From contig CAWBRY010000001.1 of NCBI GenBank assembly GCA_963791295.1, positions 434,001-498,000 of the forward strand: 64,000 bases of DNA, written 5' to 3'. Positions 1-8,224 of the stretch are shown here, piece after piece. The notes beneath the pieces were generated by a model. It ran no database searches, had not been told where the DNA came from, and saw nothing but the letters and a program-made list of their open reading frames with translations. Each line of letters starts with the position of its first letter. Position 1 is the first letter of the stretch. Position numbers and translations under genes: made by a program. The stretch is from CAWBRY01 sp963791295 (GTDB lineage: Bacteria > Bacteroidota > Bacteroidia > Chitinophagales > Chitinophagaceae).

Positions 1-1
1 C

Positions 2-445
2 GTTGTTGGGAGCCGGATTGCCAGTGAATTGGGTAATATGCGTATAAGTGAACAGATTGATGCGTTGGAGGTGATGGGAATAAACACGAAAGCCTATCTT
101 ATCATGCCCAAAATCCTGGCTGCTTTATTAATGATCCCGTTTTTGGTGGTGATTTCCATGGCGCTCGGTATTTGGGGAGGGAGACTCGCAGGGATCTTGA
201 CCGGGATTATAACAGGCAGTATTTTTGACCGGGGATTGTTGGAATCTTTTGTTCCATATAACGTGATTTTTGCACTAACTAAATCTTATGTTTTTTCCTT
301 TATAATCTCCAGTGTCCCTTGTTTCTACGGATACTATGTAACAGGAGGAGCGCTGGAAATCGGACGTGCAAGTACAAAGGCAGTGGTCGTAAGTTGTATA
401 TTGATTCTCTTTTCTGACTATATTTTGTCAGCGATGTTATTGTAA
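2..445 (+). CDS. mlaE: MlaE-family ABC transporter permease, 5' partial
   Basis: The frame is already open at base 2, so the start lies outside the window and about 147 C-terminal residues are visible. The segment SEQIDALEVMGIN is the characteristic cytoplasmic loop of MlaE-type permeases. It is followed by hydrophobic stretches around ILAALLMIPFLVVISMALG and by a last helix near VVSCILILFSDYILSAM. MlaE proteins form the inner-membrane channel of ABC systems that move phospholipids between the membranes; the ATPase and MCE partners would be expected outside the window. The family is clear; the transported lipid is inferred from the family. Confidence 0.85.
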   Translation, partial: VVGSRIASELGNMRISEQIDALEVMGINTKAYLIMPKILAALLMIPFLVVISMALGIWGGRLAGILTGIITGSIFDRGLLESFVPYNVIFALTKSYVFSFIISSVPCFYGYYVTGGALEIGRASTKAVVVSCILILFSDYILSAMLL

Positions 446-468
446 CATGAATATAATAAAATTGGGAA

Positions 469-1080
469 ATGAAGCACAATGATTATTTGGGATTGATTCC
501 TGAACAATACACCGGAAAGGAAATCGAAGCCGATGCAACCGTAGAATTGAGGGATGAAGAGGAGGGAAAAGCCTGCTATGTGGATACGAAACTTCGGTTA
601 TTGGATGTCAACAACTGGCATCATATTGCAGGGGTTTTCAGTGCGGAATTTCAGTTAGTCGATAAGGATGGCAAAGAGGTTCAGCGGTTTGCGGAAAAAG
701 GGGATTATCTGAGGATTGATATACCAGGCCCTGGAAGTAAAGTTGGCGATGGCTATGATTGGGTTGTTGTTGAAGAATTAATGGAAGTGAATAATGCGGA
801 TATGCAAAGTATTGGCTTCAGAGTCCGGCCTACTCAAAATCCCTTTAGTACGAAACCTGATACAGCTCATTTCTATTCTAAGGAAGGCACGAGCAATTTT
901 ATTGTAATGCGTGAAGGCAAAAAAGTTAGTTCATGGATCGTCGATCGCAATATCAACCCAAATAATCAAGTGGCATCAATAGTGGATAGGATTCGCGATT
1001 CAGCCATTGGTATTGGAGCCTTGGGTCTGTTTTCCAAAGCGCAGTGGCAAGGTTTGGCCCAGGGATTAGTTAAAGCTTAG
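469..1080 (+). CDS. Conserved protein of unknown function, 203 aa
   Basis: A clean 203-residue frame starts 23 bases after the permease stop on the same strand. It has no signal peptide and no membrane helix. The chain is acidic, contains aromatic-rich beta-like segments (DGYDWVVVEELMEV, then IGFRVRPTQNP), and ends in a Gly-rich amphipathic stretch (AIGIGALGLFSKAQWQGL). I do not recognise a family. Its closeness to the permease could mean cotranscription, but nothing in the protein points to lipid transport. Coding quality is good, so I treat it as a real gene. Confidence 0.75.
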   Translation: MKHNDYLGLIPEQYTGKEIEADATVELRDEEEGKACYVDTKLRLLDVNNWHHIAGVFSAEFQLVDKDGKEVQRFAEKGDYLRIDIPGPGSKVGDGYDWVVVEELMEVNNADMQSIGFRVRPTQNPFSTKPDTAHFYSKEGTSNFIVMREGKKVSSWIVDRNINPNNQVASIVDRIRDSAIGIGALGLFSKAQWQGLAQGLVKA

Positions 1081-1222
1081 AGTCCAATATCGCGGTGAGA
1101 ACGGACTATTTTTCAGCCAGACTGAAAAATTTTCACAAGATGTAAATCTTATGTTGGAGAAGGCATCGTCTGTTAATGCAAGAGTGCCTTTTGGTGAACT
1201 ATTACAAAAACGCCTAGAATAA
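1069..1222 (+). pseudogene. C-terminal gene fragment of unknown family
   Basis: A frame without a start codon overlaps the end of the previous gene and reads about 45 plausible residues, ending in VPFGELLQKRLE before a TAA at 1220-1222. The composition looks like a real protein C-terminus rather than random sequence. No upstream part exists in this frame, so it is probably the tail of a deleted gene. The parent family is not recognised. Confidence 0.3.
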
Positions 1223-1361
1223 AGCGTAGAAAATGGATTGGGAGAACATGACTGGACAGCGATTGCCTTGGCAATAAAATAAAATAAAAACTGGTGAAAC
1301 GCTTTCTTTCCTCACTTGCTTACCGCATTTTCATTTCGCTATAAGTACCGTTATTTTGCAA

Positions 1362-1720
1362 TTAGTATTTAGCCATTTCTTTCACACATCGGAAACCAAC
1401 ATGATTGCCTGCTCCGGTAGTCGGATGACTGTCTCTAAATCGTATTCTTAGATTTATCGGTCCACCCTGATAACTGCCTCCCCTGATTACTCTCCGTGTT
1501 TTCACCGTGAGATAGGCCAGCGAGATCCAAGAGATGAACTTGGGGAAGGATCAAAAACCAAATCGTACGATTCGTTTTCATTGCCACTATCATTGGATAG
1601 TTCTGTGGCAATTATCCCTGATTCCTTGTGGGGAACTGCTCCCAGACACTTATTGTTCGGACCCATAGACGTGGTTGGGCGTTGTATCTCCAATGTTCAA
1701 CCCATTCGAGGAAACCCAAC
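1362..1720 (-). pseudogene. Remnant of a formylglycine-generating-enzyme-like (FGE-sulfatase) gene
   Basis: Read on the minus strand, bases 1504 down to 1362 encode the typical end of an FGE/SUMF1-fold protein: RRVIRGGSYQGG, then NLRIRFRDSHP, then NHVGFRCVKEM and a stop. VIRGGSW/Y and GFRC are hallmarks of this fold. Upstream sequence to about 1720 looks like further coding sequence but is interrupted by stops and frame changes, and no N-terminus can be joined. I read it as a degraded gene. Many Bacteroidota FGE-fold proteins are surface lipoproteins rather than true sulfatase activators, as gldJ in this same window shows. Confidence 0.55.
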
Positions 1721-1821
1721 CACCGCGTATTGCATAACGGGGACTTTATCGTTAAGGATTATGCCTACCACGGTGTTCCTAATAAATCCATCCTTGCAGG
1801 ACAACCTAAATGATATTCAAC

Positions 1822-1968
1822 ATGAACATCTTTAACTTGAAAGTACTTTGCGTTTTTATGATCGTTGGCGGATTGACGGCAATAGCAGGTGCGTGTAAAA
1901 AGCCAAGTTCAGAAAGCACGCGCCCTGTTCCTAAAAAGGGGTTTCTGCTCCAGTCGCAGGTCGGGTGA
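1822..1968 (+). pseudogene. Lipoprotein signal peptide plus short broken remainder
   Basis: An ATG at 1822 opens a 48-residue frame with a convincing lipoprotein signal: basic start, hydrophobic core VFMIVGGLTAIAG, then AGAC followed by KKPSSES. The frame stops at 1966-1968. Another frame continues with a plausible sequence (SAPVAGRVTESNRH) before it also ends. It is probably the start of a broken lipoprotein gene; a very small intact lipoprotein is the alternative. Confidence 0.35.
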
Positions 1969-2044
1969 CCGAATCGAATCGGCACGCTTGCTGCGGAGGT
2001 CTATTTTTTCTAGTTCTCTTTTGCATCACATAAACAATCTGTCT

Positions 2045-2332
2045 TTACCTCCTTGCAATTTTAGTAATGTCAATGTAATTGCCAAGACAGTGAGTAGTGT
2101 CAATTTTCCAATCTATTTTGACTGCAATTGGGAATTTGGGATTGTCACCTAGGTTAAAATCTGCTGGCAATCGGTCTACTAAAAAATAAGCTCTTCCATT
2201 TGGATTAGAAACATTGTCAATGGTAATTTCTATACCTCCACAACATGGACACATTTTCATGTCAAATCCTATAATCTCAGCATTGCTCATATATTGGATG
2301 TTCTTCTTGCAAGAAAGAATGACCAAGACCAC
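2045..2332 (-). CDS. Small cysteine-containing lipoprotein, about 95 aa
   Basis: The minus-strand frame has a lipobox (VLVILSC-KK) and then a compact domain with a CPCCGG motif and a conserved-looking end (KFPIAVKIDWKID ... YIDITKIARR). I associate this pattern with small uncharacterised Bacteroidota lipoproteins. The only usable start in the open frame is GTG at 2332, which leaves a very short signal sequence. The frame stays open upstream (LFAISATVVLVILSC) without an ATG, so the true start may have been lost or misread. The exported, lipid-anchored location is inferred from the lipobox. Confidence 0.55.
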   Translation of the reverse strand: MVLVILSCKKNIQYMSNAEIIGFDMKMCPCCGGIEITIDNVSNPNGRAYFLVDRLPADFNLGDNPKFPIAVKIDWKIDTTHCLGNYIDITKIARR

Positions 2333-2776
2333 AGTGGCTGAAATTGCAAATAATATACGCCCTAAATCGGTGATCGCAAATGTTTCGTTTTAAAGTGAAA
2401 TCAATATAAATCTGTAGTGAACCGGTCATGGTTCTCAAACTTTTGAACAAAAGGGGCTGTGGTTTCGAATCATCATCGGTATACTGATTCTATTGCTGTA
2501 CGCTTTTTTAGTAAGCCTGTTATGAGAAGCTAATTTGGAAGCGGACTTGCTAGGCGACTACGCAGAGCCAATGAGGTATTCATTTTTAAACGTGCCCAGT
2601 ACCTCTCCGCCGATCACGTTAAATAGATTCTTTGCTAACTCTTCTGAAAAATGCTGACCGGCAGACAAAGCGCTGGCGAGTGCTTTGGCGGCGCCAATCC
2701 CCAACCTTGTACCAAAAGATGCTCCCGACAGGGCTCCAATGGGACAAAGCAACAGCAAATTGCTATCTTAGATTGA
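2333..2776. other. Gene-poor stretch upstream of nhaD with possible remnants
   Basis: No intact gene is visible. On the plus strand near 2450-2522 a start-less frame encodes a single membrane-like helix (IIIGILILLLYAFLVSLL). On the minus strand, 2558-2758 encodes a peptide ending in GTFKNEYLIGSA, which resembles GTLKNDYLIGSA inside the neighbouring nhaD product. This may be a decayed, inverted partial copy of an NhaD-like gene or chance. The nhaD promoter should lie here, but I see no well matched motif. Confidence 0.3.
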
Positions 2777-4054
2777 ATGTTTACAGCCATAATTATCATC
2801 ATTTTTGTTTTGGGATATATTGCTATTGCTTTCGAGCATCCTTTAAAACTTAATAAAGCAGCATCAGCTCTAATTACCGGAGTACTTTGCTGGACCATCT
2901 ATATAATTCAAAGCGAGTCAGCTCAAACAGCAAGCGAAGAATTATTGCATCACATGGGAGAAATCTCTTCCATTTTATTTTTTCTCCTTGGCGCCATGAC
3001 AGTTGTCGAATTGATCGATTCACATAGCGGATTTGATATTATTAAAGAGAAGATTACCACCACCAGTAAATCAAGGCTATTATTAACCGTAACTTTTATT
3101 ACTTTTTTTCTTTCCGCATTACTTGATAACCTAACGACTGCTATTGTCATGACCTCTCTTTGCGCCAGGTTATTGAAGGACAAAGAAGACAGGCTTTGGT
3201 TTGTCGGCATGATAATTATTGCTGCCAATGCCGGCGGTGCATGGTCACCATTGGGAGATGTAACAACAACGATGCTTTGGATCGGGGGACAAATCACTGC
3301 CTTAAATATTATGAAGGAGCTCATCTTACCAAGTATAGCTGTCTGCATTCTGCCTGCTCTGATTATTGCCATAAAGTTTCGGGGAAAGAAAATTGATGCA
3401 GTGCAAATGCCAATTCGTACAGGAAAAGAGAAACGTGAAGGAAAAATAGTTTTATTTGCAGGGATTGGTTTTTTAATTTTTGTTCCCATTTTTAAGACCC
3501 TGACCCATCTTCCCCCATTTATGGGAATGTTGCTTGCCTTGGGTTTAATGTGGGTAATAACAACGATCATTCATAAAGGGAAAGAAACAGGCCTTGCGCA
3601 AAAATATTCGGTCACACATGCTTTACAAAAAGTGGATTCGCCGAGTATTCTTTTTTTTCTTGGTATCCTTTTGGCCGTATCAGCCTTACAATCATTTGGT
3701 TTATTAAAGGAAATGGCAAACGGTCTCAATGGCACATTAAAAAATGATTATCTAATTGGCTCGGCATTAGGTCTTCTTTCAGCTGTAGTTGACAACGTTC
3801 CATTGGTAGCTGCATCGCAGGGTATGTATGATTTGTCAACTTATCCGACGGATCATCATTTTTGGGAATTTCTTGCTTTAACAACAGGTACCGGTGGCAG
3901 TGCAATAATTATCGGTTCTGCAGCAGGCGTTGCAGTCATGGGGATTGAGAAGATCCAGTTTATGTGGTATCTAAAGAAAATAAGCTGGCTGGCTTTGATA
4001 GGTTTTGCGGCCGGGATTGGCGTCTTTTTGATTCAACTGCAGTTTGGCTTTTGA
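2777..4054 (+). CDS. nhaD: NhaD-type sodium:proton antiporter
   Basis: This 425-residue integral membrane protein belongs to the NhaD branch of the ion transporter superfamily, which expels sodium (or lithium) in exchange for protons. It has 10 or more hydrophobic segments and two inverted-repeat signature loops with conserved aspartates: LLDNLTTAIVM near residue 116 and VVDNVPLVAAS near residue 338. The loop GGAWSPLGDVTTTMLW is also typical. Length and order match the family. The ATG at 2777 opens directly into the first helix. It is monocistronic, with a possible hairpin terminator 50-90 bases downstream and a tRNA on the other strand. Confidence 0.93.
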   Translation: MFTAIIIIIFVLGYIAIAFEHPLKLNKAASALITGVLCWTIYIIQSESAQTASEELLHHMGEISSILFFLLGAMTVVELIDSHSGFDIIKEKITTTSKSRLLLTVTFITFFLSALLDNLTTAIVMTSLCARLLKDKEDRLWFVGMIIIAANAGGAWSPLGDVTTTMLWIGGQITALNIMKELILPSIAVCILPALIIAIKFRGKKIDAVQMPIRTGKEKREGKIVLFAGIGFLIFVPIFKTLTHLPPFMGMLLALGLMWVITTIIHKGKETGLAQKYSVTHALQKVDSPSILFFLGILLAVSALQSFGLLKEMANGLNGTLKNDYLIGSALGLLSAVVDNVPLVAASQGMYDLSTYPTDHHFWEFLALTTGTGGSAIIIGSAAGVAVMGIEKIQFMWYLKKISWLALIGFAAGIGVFLIQLQFGF

Positions 4055-4105
4055 ATACATGGGACCATGCGTAATTTATAATATTCTATAGTGGACGGCA
4101 TAAAA

Positions 4106-4146
4106 ATGCAATTCTGTTCTTCCACTATTTTGCAGAATTTTGCATC
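4106..4146. terminator. Possible hairpin terminator between nhaD and tRNA-Ser
   Basis: ATGCAATTCTG (4106-4116 region) pairs with CAGAATTTTGCAT (4133-4145) with a two-base bulge and a 16-base loop. It lies between two converging units, which suits a bidirectional terminator, but there is no strong T tract directly after the stem. Confidence 0.35.
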
Positions 4147-4164
4147 TGTTTGCAAGCTATCCAG

Positions 4165-4251
4165 CGGAGACTAAGGGATTCGAACCCTTGATACAGTTTC
4201 CCGTATACACACTTTCCAGGCGTGCTCCTTCAACCACTCGGACAAGTCTCC
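4165..4251 (-). tRNA. tRNA-Ser (anticodon GGA)
   Basis: The minus strand folds into a class II tRNA of 87 bases. The acceptor arm GGAGACT (4251-4245) pairs with AGTCTCC (4172-4166), and the discriminator is G. The D arm, a long variable arm and the T arm with GGTTCGAATCC are present. The anticodon loop reads CTGGAAA, giving anticodon GGA at 4217-4215, which decodes UCC/UCU serine codons. CCA is not encoded. Confidence 0.97.
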
Positions 4252-4290
4252 AGATTTGATGATTATTGATTATTAATTATAATTAACCTG

Positions 4291-4749
4291 TCACCAATTA
4301 TTCGCCTGCTCCGTATTCATCCTCTCCGAAACATCAACCGGCTGATGCTCGTCCCAATGGCGATCATATTTTACAAACCACGATATCCAAAAACTGCGCG
4401 ACAGGCGCATGATCCACGGTTGAAGAACGATAAGAAGAATGGCATTAAAACCAAGCCAATAAAAAAAACGTTGATCACTCGTCGATAGTCCGACAACCAC
4501 CCACCATACTAATAAACTCAATCCACTCAACAACACGGTGATCGCATAACTTACATAACTGGTGCCATAATAAAATCCGACTTCGATCTCCGTAGGCTGA
4601 CCACATACCTTACAAACTGGATTCATCAACATGTTTCTCTTCACCTTAATAGAGATCGGATACTGAAAAAGCTTCCCTTCGCGGCAACGCGGACAACGAC
4701 AACCTATCGTCGCCGTCAGATAACCTCTCGATCTTCTTTCCTCTGCCAT
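4291..4749 (-). CDS. DUF983 family membrane protein
   Basis: This 152-residue protein has two CxxC zinc-ribbon-like pairs, CRCPRCREGKLF near the start and CKVCG around residue 47, and then EVGFYYGTSYVSYA leading into two membrane helices. That order is the DUF983 signature. The function of the family is unknown; it is common in Bacteroidota and alphaproteobacteria. The ATG at 4749 lies just before the first Cys pair. It is downstream of murF on the same strand with a gap of about 90 bases. Confidence 0.88.
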   Translation of the reverse strand: MAEERRSRGYLTATIGCRCPRCREGKLFQYPISIKVKRNMLMNPVCKVCGQPTEIEVGFYYGTSYVSYAITVLLSGLSLLVWWVVVGLSTSDQRFFYWLGFNAILLIVLQPWIMRLSRSFWISWFVKYDRHWDEHQPVDVSERMNTEQANNW

Positions 4750-4841
4750 TGGTAGATAATTAGTTCCTTCTGCCTCCTTTTATTCGGCAGCTCGCAAAGA
4801 TCGTAATAAATGGGAAAGTGGAGCTTCTCTTCAAAGTGCAA

Positions 4842-6125
4842 TCATTCCAACACCTTTTCCATCTGCATACTGCGACTTCCTTTGACTAATAAATATGAAT
4901 TTTCAAAATGCTGCTGATCCAGCCATTGCCTCGCCTGCGTGGCATCCTCAAACTTCATCCATGGATGCTCGGCTTTCAGGAAGTCACCGCCAACCAGCAC
5001 GACGGCCGTCCAGGAATGGTTCCCGATCAGGTCCAGGATCTGGGTGTGTTCAGACAAACTATCTTTTCCCAATTCAGCCATCGCTCCCAATACCAAAATT
5101 TTGGAAGTTGCAGGCAAGTTTGCAAAATTCTCAATCGCTAATGCCATGCTACTCGGATTGGCATTGTAGGCATCAAGAATGATCTTGTTGGTGCCTTTTT
5201 GTATTAACTGAGATCGGCTATTCGATGGAACGTAGCCCTCTATGGCTGACACAATCGAAGCCTCCTCCACTCCAAAATACTTGCCGATGGTTACAGCAGC
5301 CAATACATTTGGCAGATTATACTCTCCAACCAGATTTGTTTTGATTTGTTTTTTATCAAGACCCTGGATCATTTCCACTTCAAGTAGTGGATCGTTTTTC
5401 AGGACGCGCCCGATAATATGCGCCTGTTCATTACTGCCATATTTTATCGCGCCGCTGATGCCTTTGCTCATCTCTCTTAAATAAGGATAATCCCAATTTA
5501 TAAACGCGACCGTGCCGCTGCGCGACCGGAGATAATCAAATAATTCTCCTTTGCCTTTCTTGATATTTTCTTCCGATCCAAAACCTTCCAGGTGAGCCTT
5601 TCCGCAATTCGTGATCAGGCCATGATCCGGAAGTGCAATTTGACAATACGAGGCAATCTCGCCGAGATGATTGGCGCCCATTTCAATCACTGCCATTTCC
5701 ATATCGTCTCTGATTTTTAACAGGGTCAACGGTACGCCGATATGATTATTGAGATTGCCTTCAGTCGTATATGTTTTATAGCGGGTAGAAAGGACAACGT
5801 GGATCAATTCCTTTGTGGTGGTCTTGCCATTGCTGCCCGTAATAGCGATCACCGGTTTATTGAATTGCTGCCGGTGATGAGTACTTAATTGCTGCAGAGC
5901 AATCAGGACATCCGCGACAAGGATCGTCTTTCCTTTGATCTCAAATTCTTTTTCATCGATCACAACATATGCTGCCCCGGCCGCTATAGCATCCGCAGCG
6001 AAACGATTGCCATTAAAATTGGGCCCCTTCAATGCAAAAAATATATCGCCTTTTCGCAGTTTCCTCGTATCCGTTTGCACAGAAGGATACTCCTTATATA
6101 TTTCATATAATTCTTCGATCCGCAT
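4842..6125 (-). CDS. murF: UDP-N-acetylmuramoyl-tripeptide--D-alanyl-D-alanine ligase
   Basis: MurF adds D-Ala-D-Ala to the UDP-MurNAc-tripeptide, the last cytoplasmic step in peptidoglycan precursor synthesis. The 427-residue chain has an N-terminal substrate domain (VQTDTRKLRKGDIFFALKG), the ATP-binding loop GSNGKTTTKELI near residue 96, EMGANHLGEI and a C-terminal ligase domain (LDAYNANPSSM). I chose the ATG at 6125 (MRIEELYEIY). The frame stays open to 6191, but the extra residues would be encoded across a transcription terminator at 6152-6184 and do not look like MurF. gldJ lies directly upstream, an association I also recall from Flavobacterium. Confidence 0.93.
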   Translation of the reverse strand: MRIEELYEIYKEYPSVQTDTRKLRKGDIFFALKGPNFNGNRFAADAIAAGAAYVVIDEKEFEIKGKTILVADVLIALQQLSTHHRQQFNKPVIAITGSNGKTTTKELIHVVLSTRYKTYTTEGNLNNHIGVPLTLLKIRDDMEMAVIEMGANHLGEIASYCQIALPDHGLITNCGKAHLEGFGSEENIKKGKGELFDYLRSRSGTVAFINWDYPYLREMSKGISGAIKYGSNEQAHIIGRVLKNDPLLEVEMIQGLDKKQIKTNLVGEYNLPNVLAAVTIGKYFGVEEASIVSAIEGYVPSNSRSQLIQKGTNKIILDAYNANPSSMALAIENFANLPATSKILVLGAMAELGKDSLSEHTQILDLIGNHSWTAVVLVGGDFLKAEHPWMKFEDATQARQWLDQQHFENSYLLVKGSRSMQMEKVLE

Positions 6126-6151
6126 ACAGCAAATGTAAGTTGACAAACAAT

Positions 6152-6184
6152 AAAAAACCCCGTACCGATAAATCAGGACGGGGT
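6152..6184 (-). terminator. Rho-independent terminator after gldJ
   Basis: On the minus strand a perfect 7-bp stem ACCCCGT/ACGGGGT (6184-6178 and 6163-6157) closes a 14-base loop and is followed at once by a T run. It lies 22 bases past the gldJ stop and 26 bases before the chosen murF start. Confidence 0.85.
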
Positions 6185-6206
6185 CATTCAAAGATTGAAT
6201 GGCAGG

Positions 6207-7775
6207 TTATCGCTTTTGCCTGCGGGTTTTATAATACTGTCCGGTTTTTCTCTTGTTACCTTCGGGGCTACCCATACGATCCATTGCGCAACGGAAGCCA
6301 AGTGTGCTCAATGCCTGATCTTCTTCCAGGAAGCGGCGGGCGCCAGGAGTTAGCCAATAGGCGCGGTCATTCCAACTTCCGCCCTTATATACTCTTGACT
6401 TATCACTGATGAGAGTGGTCGTTCCATAACCATATTGAGATTGTGACAATGAATCACCATCAAGGTAGTTGATCACGTTGCCCCTCTGATAGTTCCGGCG
6501 GTTCTTGCTTTCTTCATCAGATACATCTACCATTACTACGCGACCGGTGCTATCAATTTTTGCTTCTCCCGTCGTGCTGTCCTTAAACAATTTTTGATAT
6601 TTGTTTCCACGGAAAGGAGCAGGCATATCATCAAAATCCAACAGGGACAAAGGACGATAAACGTCTTGTACCCACTCACTCACGTTACCAGCCATATTGT
6701 ACACTCCAAATCCATTCGGGAAGAAAGAGTTTACAGGAGCTGTATAGAATGCGCGGTCATTCAGACCTCCAGCGATACCGGCATTGTCACCGGATCCACG
6801 CTTGAAGTTGGCCAGGAATTGTCCCTGCCAGCTACCATGACGCGTATCACGCAGACCATTTACATTTTGAGACCAGGGGAAAATCTGTTTATTAGATTGT
6901 AACTCCTCACCACGCTTTCCTTCCTTGATACTTGGGCGGGGATTTTGATTGATAAGACCATAAGCTGCATATTCCCACTCAGCTTCAAAAGGCAAGCGGT
7001 AATCAGGCAGCAGCAATCCATCTTCCATACTTACTGATGTACGGGGCTGGCCGGTGCCAGTCTTCAACGGATTCTTTTTACTTGTAGCGCCTTTTCCAGG
7101 AGCTGTTTGATATAAGCCAAGCAAATAAGACTTGGTGGTAAAATTATTTTCACCTTGCTGGCCCTGGATCGATTGCTTGTTAATGTATTGTGTCTTCAAA
7201 AGCACGCCTTCATTCACACGGTCGCTTCTCCAAAGACAAAAATCGCTTGCCTGCCTCCAGCTAACTCCCACAACGGGATAGTCATTAAAGCCAGGATGGC
7301 GGAAATAAAACTCAACAAGTGGCTCATTATAGCTCAATTCGCTTCTCCATACCAGGGTATCTGGAAGAGCAGCGTTTAATATTTTGAGGTTGGCAGGATC
7401 GGTTGGGTCAAACACTTTCGCCAGCCAGTATAGATACTCGCGGTAGTGAACGTTCGCTACTTCGGTACGATCGATGTAGAAAGAAGGGACAGAAACACGA
7501 CGCGGAATATTATTCCAGTCACCCATAATGTCTTCTTCTGTTTGTCCCATGGTGAAGGTTCCACCCTGGACAAAGACGAGGCCTGGGCCACTTCCTTGTT
7601 CTTTTGTTTTGGCAACCTGGTAACCACCCATGTTTTTATCATTGTAGTTCCAGCCAGTAACATCCGATTTTTCGGACTTCTTTTTGCCAAATAGGCCTTT
7701 TCCTTTGCAAGATGCCAAAAGCACCACACAGGATACTAGGATTGTCAAGTTTTTCACGCTCAATGTTTTTTGCAT
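6207..7775 (-). CDS. gldJ: Gliding motility / type IX secretion lipoprotein GldJ
   Basis: This 522-residue lipoprotein has a signal peptide ending in the lipobox LLASC-K, then an FGE-sulfatase-like fold from about residue 65 to 500: GLVFVQGGTFTMG, FYIDRTEVANVHYREYLYW, YPVVGVSWRQASDFC, NMAGNVSEWVQDVY and RVYKGGSWNDRAYW. The GWNYNDKNMGGYQV start and the GNVINYLDGDS insert are typical of GldJ rather than GldK. GldJ is anchored in the outer membrane facing the periplasm and is needed for gliding and to stabilise GldK and the type IX secretion machinery. It is divergent from porV and upstream of murF. Confidence 0.92.
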   Translation of the reverse strand: MQKTLSVKNLTILVSCVVLLASCKGKGLFGKKKSEKSDVTGWNYNDKNMGGYQVAKTKEQGSGPGLVFVQGGTFTMGQTEEDIMGDWNNIPRRVSVPSFYIDRTEVANVHYREYLYWLAKVFDPTDPANLKILNAALPDTLVWRSELSYNEPLVEFYFRHPGFNDYPVVGVSWRQASDFCLWRSDRVNEGVLLKTQYINKQSIQGQQGENNFTTKSYLLGLYQTAPGKGATSKKNPLKTGTGQPRTSVSMEDGLLLPDYRLPFEAEWEYAAYGLINQNPRPSIKEGKRGEELQSNKQIFPWSQNVNGLRDTRHGSWQGQFLANFKRGSGDNAGIAGGLNDRAFYTAPVNSFFPNGFGVYNMAGNVSEWVQDVYRPLSLLDFDDMPAPFRGNKYQKLFKDSTTGEAKIDSTGRVVMVDVSDEESKNRRNYQRGNVINYLDGDSLSQSQYGYGTTTLISDKSRVYKGGSWNDRAYWLTPGARRFLEEDQALSTLGFRCAMDRMGSPEGNKRKTGQYYKTRRQKR

Positions 7776-8224
7776 AAACCTATGAATTGGAATAAATTTA
7801 ACGCGATTGGAGCCAAAATATTGTAAGGCAGACTAGCTTTAAATTGCGTCCAGTCGCAAATATAGGCGCTTTAAAAAAGAATCAGTAAGCATTAATACCT
7901 GTCCTGCGTGCGGAAAACTCCCACCGTATTAAAGACAATTTGGGACTTGCAAAACCAGACCTGAATTTTTGGCAGGTGGCTTATCAAAAAAACAATAAAT
8001 ACTATAGGCAATCGTTCAAGTAGACTGGGCTGCTATGGGAAAGATAAACAGGGCAGATAGGTTGGAAGTGGCTACTTATTTCCAATAATTATCAATTATC
8101 ATCCCCCAAGGTCCCTGGACGAATTCCGGATTTTTGGTTTTATTGAATCCAATAAAAATTATCTATTTTAGATTTGTATTTTATTAAAAGCCATATATTT
8201 ATTCCAATACTTAAACAATAACTA
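7776..8224. other. Divergent intergenic region between gldJ and porV
   Basis: This 449-base gap separates two divergently transcribed type IX secretion genes and should hold both promoters. I see one good -7 element for porV (listed separately), AT-rich sequence on both sides, and no coding frame or RNA structure I can support. porU, which I recall next to porV in other Bacteroidota, is absent here. Confidence 0.5.
8169..8176 (+). promoter_or_regulatory. Candidate porV promoter -7 box
   Basis: TAGATTTG matches the Bacteroidota -7 consensus TAnnTTTG, 48 bases before the porV ATG. The nearest TTG upstream is 23 bases away, longer than the usual 19-21, so the -33 assignment is weak. Confidence 0.4.

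Noticed and set aside
1362..1720. Functional sulfatase-activating enzyme
   Set aside because: Only the C-terminal part is readable, with stops and frame changes upstream and no joinable start.
4842..6191. Longer MurF start at 6191
   Set aside because: The extra 22 residues do not look like MurF and lie across a perfect transcription terminator.
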